A stretch of DNA of 64,000 nt from Pegoplata infirma (Eukaryota > Arthropoda > Insecta > Diptera > Anthomyiidae). Numbering within the stretch: the stretch's first letter is position 1; each line of letters begins with the position of its first letter. The stretch is taken from NCBI GenBank assembly GCA_963921195.1, contig OY992540.1, positions 44,787,890 to 44,851,889 of the forward strand. Direction: 5' to 3'. The translations under genes and the position numbers were made by a program. The notes beneath the pieces were generated by a model. That model was given only the letters and a program-made list of their open reading frames with translations. It was not told where the DNA came from and did no database searches. Shown here in pieces: positions 57,946 to 64,000 of the stretch.

Positions 57946-58523
57946 CACTGCTTTAAACCCTCCTTATATAAAAAGAATGCCGGTATAACGGCTCCTATTA
58001 TATTTAAAACATCCTTTAACAAGAATTTACCTAATTAAGATGATTTTTTTTGTCAATTTGAAAATTTATTTTTAATGTTTTTTTTTTATTGAGCTCCACT
58101 GTTCCTGCATTTATGCCCTGCTCGTTTTAATTATGATATCTTTTTATATGGTGTTGAAATCTCAGTAAGTTTTCTGATTGCTATTTTAACTTTATTTTTT
58201 TAGTAGAAAAGTTTTGCACTTTATTTTCTCTTTCTCAGTATAATTTTAATACAGCAGAAGTCTGTTTTTTCGCGTGTCGTTAAATAAGCAAAAACCAAAT
58301 CAGAAAATTTAAGTTGGACAACAACGACCATATAACAGCGTCCGATAAAAATACAAAAAAAAATCATTAAACACGGACTAAATAATAAACGTTTGAAATT
58401 AGAGACTAAATAAAGTAAAACTGCATTAAAAGTTTTTCTTTTCGCGATCCTGTTTTCTTTTAAAAGGACGTCAAAGTTTTTAAGGATTTAATTTTATAAA
58501 AAATGTTTTTAATATTTGTACTT
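57946..58523. other. unassigned AT-rich stretch
   Basis: No feature recognised. Confidence 0.3.
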
Positions 58524-58791
58524 GTCCTAGGATCCCACTGGTGATAGGAAATGAAAGAGGAGGATCTCACCTAATTTTCTTATTATTACATATCAGGAAA
58601 AAGGAGGTTAGTAACATCCTTTCAAAAATGTGTCCTTCAATGTCATTCAAAATTTTCAACAAAATATGTTGATAAAATTTTAAAATTACCTTATTCACAT
58701 CCTTTTATCTTGATATGGCAAAATAAAAAAAATGGATAAATTAGGGGAGATCCTCCACTCTCATTTGCCATCACCAGTGTCATCCTAGGAC
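58524..58791. mobile_element. short fold-back MITE, GTCCTAGGAT ends
   Basis: 'gtcctaggatcccactggtg' at the left is repeated inverted at the right ('caccagtgtcatcctaggac'), and the arms continue through 'gaggatctcacctaattt'. 268 bp, no coding potential. Target duplication not resolved. Confidence 0.7.
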
Positions 58792-58804
58792 ACAATATAT
58801 TTTC

Positions 58805-59065
58805 TGTGGAAGACGCAGTCCAAAATTAAAGAACCTGTAGTTTTGCACGACTACGTCTTACGGCCTTGGTCTGGTTAAGTTCAGAAATGAACAAAATCGA
58901 ATCCAGAAGAAAAAGTTACCATTTTGAAGCACGGATGCAAGCAACCTCTTTTTTGTACTTTTGTAAAGCAAATTAAACATTTATATGGCAGAAGTTTAAA
59001 GTTCTGCAGTTGGACCCAGGGGGAGTAAAAAATGTCAATCGTTTTAGTCCGCCCATTTTGTGGAC
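58805..59065 (+). repeat. R2-related fragment
   Basis: 'gtggaagacgcagtccaaaa', 'ttaaagaacctgtagttttg', 'tctggttaagttcagaaatg' and 'tagtccgcccattttgtgga' follow the order of the R2 body. The 5' end is replaced by the neighbouring MITE. Confidence 0.55.
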
Positions 59066-59967
59066 GGGGATATAAACAATAGTTTAAATAATGATGAAAT
59101 TTAAGTTGTATTATTAAAGTGCAGAAATAAAAATAATAATAATTGAATTTGCTAACATTTATCACGAGAGTAAGGTTTCCCCGCCGCATTTACCCGTTCA
59201 AAAATAAACCTACTCTCAATTTTTTTATTTTTTACATTTGGAGTTTTGCTAAAAGCTGTGTCTAGTTCCAGTAATTTTGGTAGTTACAAACATCAGCATA
59301 AACTCGTAATGTCCTGTTCCATAGAGTGCTGTGTGTTACTAAAGTATATATTCAAAAAGTTTTCCAAAGCGCTCATCATCATGATCGTCATCAGCATCCG
59401 TATCATCATCATCATAATCATTGTAATTATAAACATGGCAACCATTTCCTGTTGCTTACTTCTTTGTTTGTACGTACATGTTGTAGTCGTTTTTAGTAGA
59501 GAATTCGTGTTGGCTCACTAAAGTTCACAGGAATTGTGTAAAATGCATAACAAAGGCAAACTTGGGCATATCATGCACTAAAAACGCCAACTGTTGACAG
59601 CCTCTAAGGCTACATATAAAAACAACTGTTTTTAATTTTAAACAACAAACTGAGGTCATTATTTCTACAATAGAAAGATATTTAAAGGATTCTCGGTATA
59701 TGTTTGGTTGTAGAGGATTCTATTAAATAAGAAAATTTAAACACTGAATAAAAAAATAAATAAAAAAAAAAATAAAAAAAAATAAAAAATAAATCGAATA
59801 TCATGAGAGGTCGCATAATATAAGTTTAAAAGGTTTCTGGCCCTCTGAATTTCCAGCAAAATCTTAATTTTCTTTTTTAGTAAAAGTATCACAACTCTGT
59901 CAATTGTAATCCGATTTTTTCAGGATAAAGATATTCGTATTCAGAATTCAATTTGTTGTAAGAAATC
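59066..59967. other. unassigned stretch with short simple repeats
   Basis: Contains an imperfect (ATC)n tract (about 59,375-59,420) and an (AAATAAA)n tract (59,745-59,795). The 91-residue frame at 59,246-59,521 spans the ATC tract and is not supported as a gene. Confidence 0.4.
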
Positions 59968-60210
59968 AATTGAAGGGCTTACTGCAAGAACTTGATAAGC
60001 AACATTTTATTTTTTCGTGTTTTTCGCCTTCTGCTGATGTTCCATTTACAGATTTTTGTCAGAAGTCTTGCTTTAGCCCTTCGTACAAGTATATTGAGAA
60101 TACAAGTTCTGCAAAAGTTTTATTTTCTACATTATTTTAAAAGTTTTAAGGCAAAAACCACCATAAAATGAAATGTTGCTTATTGAGTTTTTACAATAAG
60201 CCCTTCAATT
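59968..60210. mobile_element. short inverted-repeat element, AATTGAAGGGCTTA ends
   Basis: 'aattgaagggcttactgcaa' at 59,968 and its inverse ending at 60,210. The arms continue through 'gataagcaacattttatttt'. 243 bp, non-coding. Confidence 0.6.
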
Positions 60211-60321
60211 ATAAAAACGAAATATAGCAGAAATCGATACTCGAAATATTATCAGAAAATAACAAAAAAAAATTAGATATTATTGAAAAGAAAATCAATA
60301 CATATATTTTTTATATGTATA

Positions 60322-60734
60322 TCCGACTAAAAAAAATAATACGGCGCCATATATCATTTGATCCCAAAAATGGAGGATCCAAAAATATATGATCATATTG
60401 TATTAGATCAAATTTGATATAATTAGATATAATTCGATCCCAAAAATGGAACGGTAAAAATTATCTAATTTGATATTACAAAAAAATTAGATCTAATAAG
60501 ATATAATAATATATAATTATATCATATTAAATCTGATATGATCTTCAATAACAAATTGGATGAAATTTACCGTTCCATTTTTGGTATCAAACTATATCTA
60601 ATTATATCAAATTTGATTTAATAAGATATAATCATATATGTTTAGATCCTTCATTTTTGGGATCAAATGATAGATCAATTTATATATAATTATATTACAA
60701 ATTATATGATTATATCAAAACTTTTTTACTTGGG
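60322..60734. mobile_element. TA-flanked MITE, relative of the element at 6400
   Basis: Left end 'tccgactaaaaaaa' and right end (inverted) 'cccaagtaaaaaag', each next to TA (60,320-60,321; 60,735-60,736). The interior repeats 'gatcccaaaaatgga' and its inverse four or so times among 'agatataattagat' words. 413 bp. End sequence and subterminal words match the 1.5-kb element at 6400-7946. Confidence 0.65.
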
Positions 60735-60736
60735 TA

Positions 60737-61351
60737 GACATATTCACATATATAGAAAGTAGGGTGGATCGAATTTGGCTTTTTGGCGAATTTCGTTCCG
60801 GCTCACCGACAGATGTGTTGGAATAGACCTAAAAACAATGTGGTTAAATTTTCATGCAGATCGGTGGTCATCTTCCGCTGCCGAAATGACGTTGAAAATC
60901 CGCGATTCCTTAAAAAATAGTATTTATTTTAAAAAATTGCCAAAATTATAAAAATCACTTAATCTTCTTTTTTATTTCAGTCAATCTTTTCAATTCAATC
61001 ATATTTTCTTAGAAAAAAATTTCAGCTTTTTAGGACATTGTTAACCCCTCTAAAACGGTTGCCGAAAATGACCCATACATTTTGCCCTAAACTCAAAACC
61101 ACCAAATTTAAAAAAAAAAAAAAATTTGATTTTAAGTTGCACAATCTAAAGTTTTTATTGCATTTATTTCAAGTATATATAAGTTCGTTTGACAAAAATT
61201 TTTTTTGAAAAAATACGAGATTCTTAAACAGCGCGTGTAACGGTCTGTTTCCAGGACATTTTGGGAAAATTGCACTTTTTTCTTAAAACTCAACATTTTT
61301 AATTAAAAACTTTTCATTTTACACTAGATTTATTATAAATTATAAAACTTA
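60737..61351. other. unassigned stretch
   Basis: Begins with 'agggtggatcgaatttggct', which looks like an element terminus, but no inverse partner was found in the window. No gene. Confidence 0.3.
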
Positions 61352-61361
61352 ATATAGAAAT

Positions 61362-63253
61362 AAGGGTTCAAGTTGAAAAAATGCAGAAGAAAAATTGAAT
61401 TTCTAAAAATTATAGACATTTCTGGTATTTCCTATACCGGTTTCAAACACCCCAGTTAGTGTCATCTTCAGTACGATTTTAAATGTCGGTTTGTCTTGTT
61501 TATGAAAACTGTTTTTTATATATGTGAATATTTATAGTTTCTACAGAATAAATTTTGAAAGTTTTCAACACTACAATTCTATTTCTAGCAATCTCAACCT
61601 AACTTCATACTTTCTTTCAACTTTTTTGTCTCTTACATTGTTTTGCAAGGGTTACCAACATGATCTGGAATTGCAGACACAAATGAAGGAATTTGCTTTT
61701 TCTGTTTCGGAGACGTGCCTAATGGCGACATATTTTGTCAGTAATTTTATTTGATTTTTTCTGTAAGTACAGATCGAGCACGGGCTCTAATTATATTTGT
61801 TATAAGGGTTCAAGTTGAAAAAATGCAGAAGAAAAATTGAATTTCTAAAAATTATAGACATTTCTGGTATTTCCTATACCGGTTTCAAACACCCCAGTTA
61901 GTGTCATCTTCAGTACGATTTTAAATGTCGGTTTGTCTTGTTTATGAAAACTGTTTTTTATATATGTGAATATTTATAGTTTCTACAGAATAAATTTTGA
62001 AAGTTTTCAACACTACAATTCTATTTCTAGCAATCTCAACCTAACTTCATACTTTCTTTCAACTTTTTTGTCTCTTACATTGTTTTGCAAGGGTTACCAA
62101 CATGATCTGGAATTGCAGACACAAATGAAGGAATTTGCTTTTTCTGTTTCGGAGACGTGCCTAATGGCGACATATTTTGTCAGTAATTTTATTTGATTTT
62201 TTCTGTAAGTACAGATCGAGCACGGGCTCTAATTATATTTGTTATAAGGGTTCAAGTTGAAAAAATGCAGAAGAAAAATTGAATTTCTAAAAATTATAGA
62301 CATTTCTGGTATTTCCTATACCGGTTTCAAACACCCCAGTTAGTGTCATCTTCAGTACGATTTTAAATGTCGGTTTGTCTTGTTTATGAAAACTGTTTTT
62401 TATATATGTGAATATTTATAGTTTCTACAGAATAAATTTTGAAAGTTTTCAACACTACAATTCTATTTCTAGCAATCTCAACCTAACTTCATACTTTCTT
62501 TCAACTTTTTTGTCTCTTACATTGTTTTGCAAGGGTTACCAACATGATCTGGAATTGCAGACACAAATGAAGGAATTTGCTTTTTCTGTTTCGGAGACGT
62601 GCCTAATGGCGACATATTTTGTCAGTAATTTTATTTGATTTTTTCTGTAAGTACAGATCGAGCACGGGCTCTAATTATATTTGTTATAAGGGTTCAAGTT
62701 GAAAAAATGCAGAAGAAAAATTGAATTTCTAAAAATTATAGACATTTCTGGTATTTCCTATACCGGTTTCAAACACCCCAGTTAGTGTCATCTTCAGTAC
62801 GATTTTAAATGTCGGTTTGTCTTGTTTATGAAAACTGTTTTTTATATATGTGAATATTTATAGTTTCTACAGAATAAATTTTGAAAGTTTTCAACACTAC
62901 AATTCTATTTCTAGCAATCTCAACCTAACTTCATACTTTCTTTCAACTTTTTTGTCTCTTACATTGTTTTGCAAGGGTTACCAACATGATCTGGAATTGC
63001 AGACACAAATGAAGGAATTTGCTTTTTCTGTTTCGGAGACGTGCCTAATGGCGACATATTTTGTCAGTAATTTTATTTGATTTTTTCTGTAAGTACAGAT
63101 CGAGCACGGGCTCTAATTATATTTGTTATAAGGGTTCAAGTTGAAAAAATGCAGAAGAAAAATTGAATTTCTAAAAATTATAGACATTTCTGGTATTTCC
63201 TATACCGGTTTCAAACACCCCAGTTAGTGTCATCTTCAGTACGATTTTAAATG
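61362..63253 (-). mobile_element. retrozyme-like tandem array: 4.28 copies of a 442-bp unit with target duplication
   Basis: Four complete units and a 124-base partial unit, head to tail, with no difference that I can see between copies. The block (1,892 bp = 4 x 442 + 124) is flanked by a perfect 10-bp duplication, atatagaaat (61,352-61,361 and 63,254-63,263). A target duplication around the whole block means that a ready-made multimer was inserted, which rules out later slippage as the sole origin. The minus strand is the likely sense strand because each unit has a hammerhead-like core there and the block's minus-strand 5' end (63,253) lies 14 bases upstream of it. Known metazoan retrozymes and Penelope pseudo-LTRs have this layout. 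No ORF is convincing. A collapsed or expanded assembly could alter the copy number. Confidence 0.75.
63174..63248 (-). ncRNA. hammerhead-ribozyme-like motif (in the last array unit; repeated every 442 bases)
   Basis: Minus-strand order: stem I 5' strand AAAATCGTA (63,248-63,240), core CTGAAGA (63,239-63,233, matching CUGANGA), stem II TGACAC/GTGTTT with an 8-nt loop, core GAAA (63,212-63,209), stem III beginning A-U and C-G and continuing as GGTAT/ATACC, cleavage triplet GTC (63,185-63,183), and stem I 3' strand TATAATTTT (63,182-63,174), which pairs with the 5' strand at 7 Watson-Crick and one G-U of 9 positions. Weak points are a U-U mismatch at the base of stem II and an asymmetric internal loop in stem III. 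The other copies start at 62,732, 62,290, 61,848 and 61,406. Activity is unproven. Confidence 0.5.
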
Positions 63254-63263
63254 ATATAGAAAT

Positions 63264-64000
63264 GTTGGATTTTAAGAAATTCTTTAACCCTACACAGCTT
63301 TGGGCCCTAAATGATCCATGATGAACAAATGCATCTAGCAATAAACCGCCTTTGGCGGGCGACTAGCCATTGGAAACATATTTTTTCAATTTAAAATGGG
63401 AGTGTGAGTAAAAATAGGAGCGTGAGTAGAGATGGGAGCGTGAGTGAATTCGACCAACTCACGCTCACGAAGAAAAAATAATTTGTCACGCAAGAAATTT
63501 TTGAATTTTGCATACATTTTACTCAGGGTTACATGAGTGTCACAGTTTAATCTCACTCAAGCTGAATTTTGAAGTGTTTCATTTTTCTGTCACCATAAAA
63601 AATCATGCACGAAATTTTATTCACGTTTAACAGTGCAATTTTAAAAATTATATTTTTAATGCAAATGAAACAAAAAAAGTTCAAATAGCATTCAAATAGT
63701 ATTCCCGCTTAAATGCACCCACCCTTAAAGCTTTTTCCGTACCCACCATTTATTTATGTTTGACACAAAAAGTAATTCACATTTAAACAAGAATATTGCT
63801 GAATAATTTCAATAGAATATTTACTTACTGCATTCTGGCATTTAAGGGGATAATGCATTTAAACGGGAAATAGTATATAAACTTGTTGAAAAAAAATATA
63901 TGGATCACTTTTTTTATTTTGCATTAAAAATATAATTTGTACAAATGCACACGTGGCACAAATTTCACGAATCACTCGTAAACGTGAGTGAAATTTCGTG
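63264..64000. other. unassigned stretch with GTGAGTG-type words
   Basis: Bases 63,400-63,475 repeat 'gagcgtgagta' variants and contain the inverse pair 'gagcgtgagt' and 'actcacgctc' (a hairpin). The window ends in 'cgtgagtgaaatttcgtg'. A similar 'gtgagtgtaagtagata' cluster occurs at 51,480-51,560 inside FB-4. No gene. Confidence 0.4.

Noticed and set aside
59246..59521. 91-aa ORF with Cys-rich and Ile-rich segments
   Set aside because: The Ile-rich part is the ATC microsatellite. No conserved motif is visible.
60755..60800. AGGGTGGATCGAATTTGGC as a hAT-type terminus
   Set aside because: It resembles an element end, but no inverted partner or target duplication was found in the window.
61524..63080. 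Four identical 76-aa plus-strand ORFs in the 442-bp array
   Set aside because: They repeat only because the DNA unit repeats. The protein has no recognisable domain, and the structured strand is the opposite one.

Overview
This window looks like non-coding, repeat-dominated nuclear DNA from a higher fly (Diptera, Brachycera, probably a calyptrate). The evidence is strong AT richness with long A/T runs, a jockey-clade LINE and an RTE-type LINE, Helitron-like, hAT-like and fold-back DNA elements, and many copies of a non-coding repeat carrying 'ataccctcc', 'gtccgtccgtctgtctgt' and 'cacgctaac' motifs that I associate from memory with calyptrate fly genomes. I found no convincing host protein gene. 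The only supported coding sequences belong to the two LINEs.

Layout. 1-5.7 kb: copies of two related dispersed repeats (called R1 and R2 here) and a CATCAATA-type simple repeat. 5.7-8.6 kb: an R1 copy broken by a TA-flanked element. 8.76-14.4 kb: a jockey-like LINE on the minus strand, disabled by a dinucleotide frameshift in ORF2 and by a 1,193-bp hAT-like insertion in ORF1 with an 8-bp target duplication. 16-19.7 kb: tRNA-derived SINE fragments and a fold-back element split by R1. 20.3-24.1 kb: a hAT-like element carrying a nested fold-back, then a separate fold-back. 25.2-27.9 kb: a Helitron-like element whose interior is a 146-bp tandem repeat and a 16-bp satellite. 28.5-33.2 kb: R1 pieces and a 1.65-kb tandem duplication. 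33.9-35.6 kb: a second Helitron-like element with a nested inverted-repeat element. 36-37.6 kb: two TA-flanked elements. 40.6-46.3 kb: microsatellite, R2, R1, minisatellite, a nested fold-back/hAT pair and a SINE. 46.6-52.8 kb: a large fold-back holding an apparently intact full-length RTE-type LINE (one 1,001-aa ORF, 13-bp target duplication). 53.3-60.7 kb: minisatellite, a 2-kb palindrome and several short inverted-repeat elements.

The most interesting locus is 61,362-63,253: 4.28 head-to-tail copies of a 442-bp unit, apparently identical, inserted as one block between perfect 10-bp target duplications. On the minus strand every unit carries a hammerhead-ribozyme-like core (CTGAAGA, hairpin, GAAA, hairpin, GTC) with a complementary stem I, and the block's minus-strand 5' end lies just upstream of that motif. 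This is the architecture expected of a retrozyme or Penelope-related pseudo-LTR multimer. Ribozyme activity is an inference from base pairing I worked out by hand.

The window reads as successive nested insertions. Three otherwise unrelated fold-back families share the terminus TGRGGCATTCCA next to TA, which suggests a common mobilising transposase.
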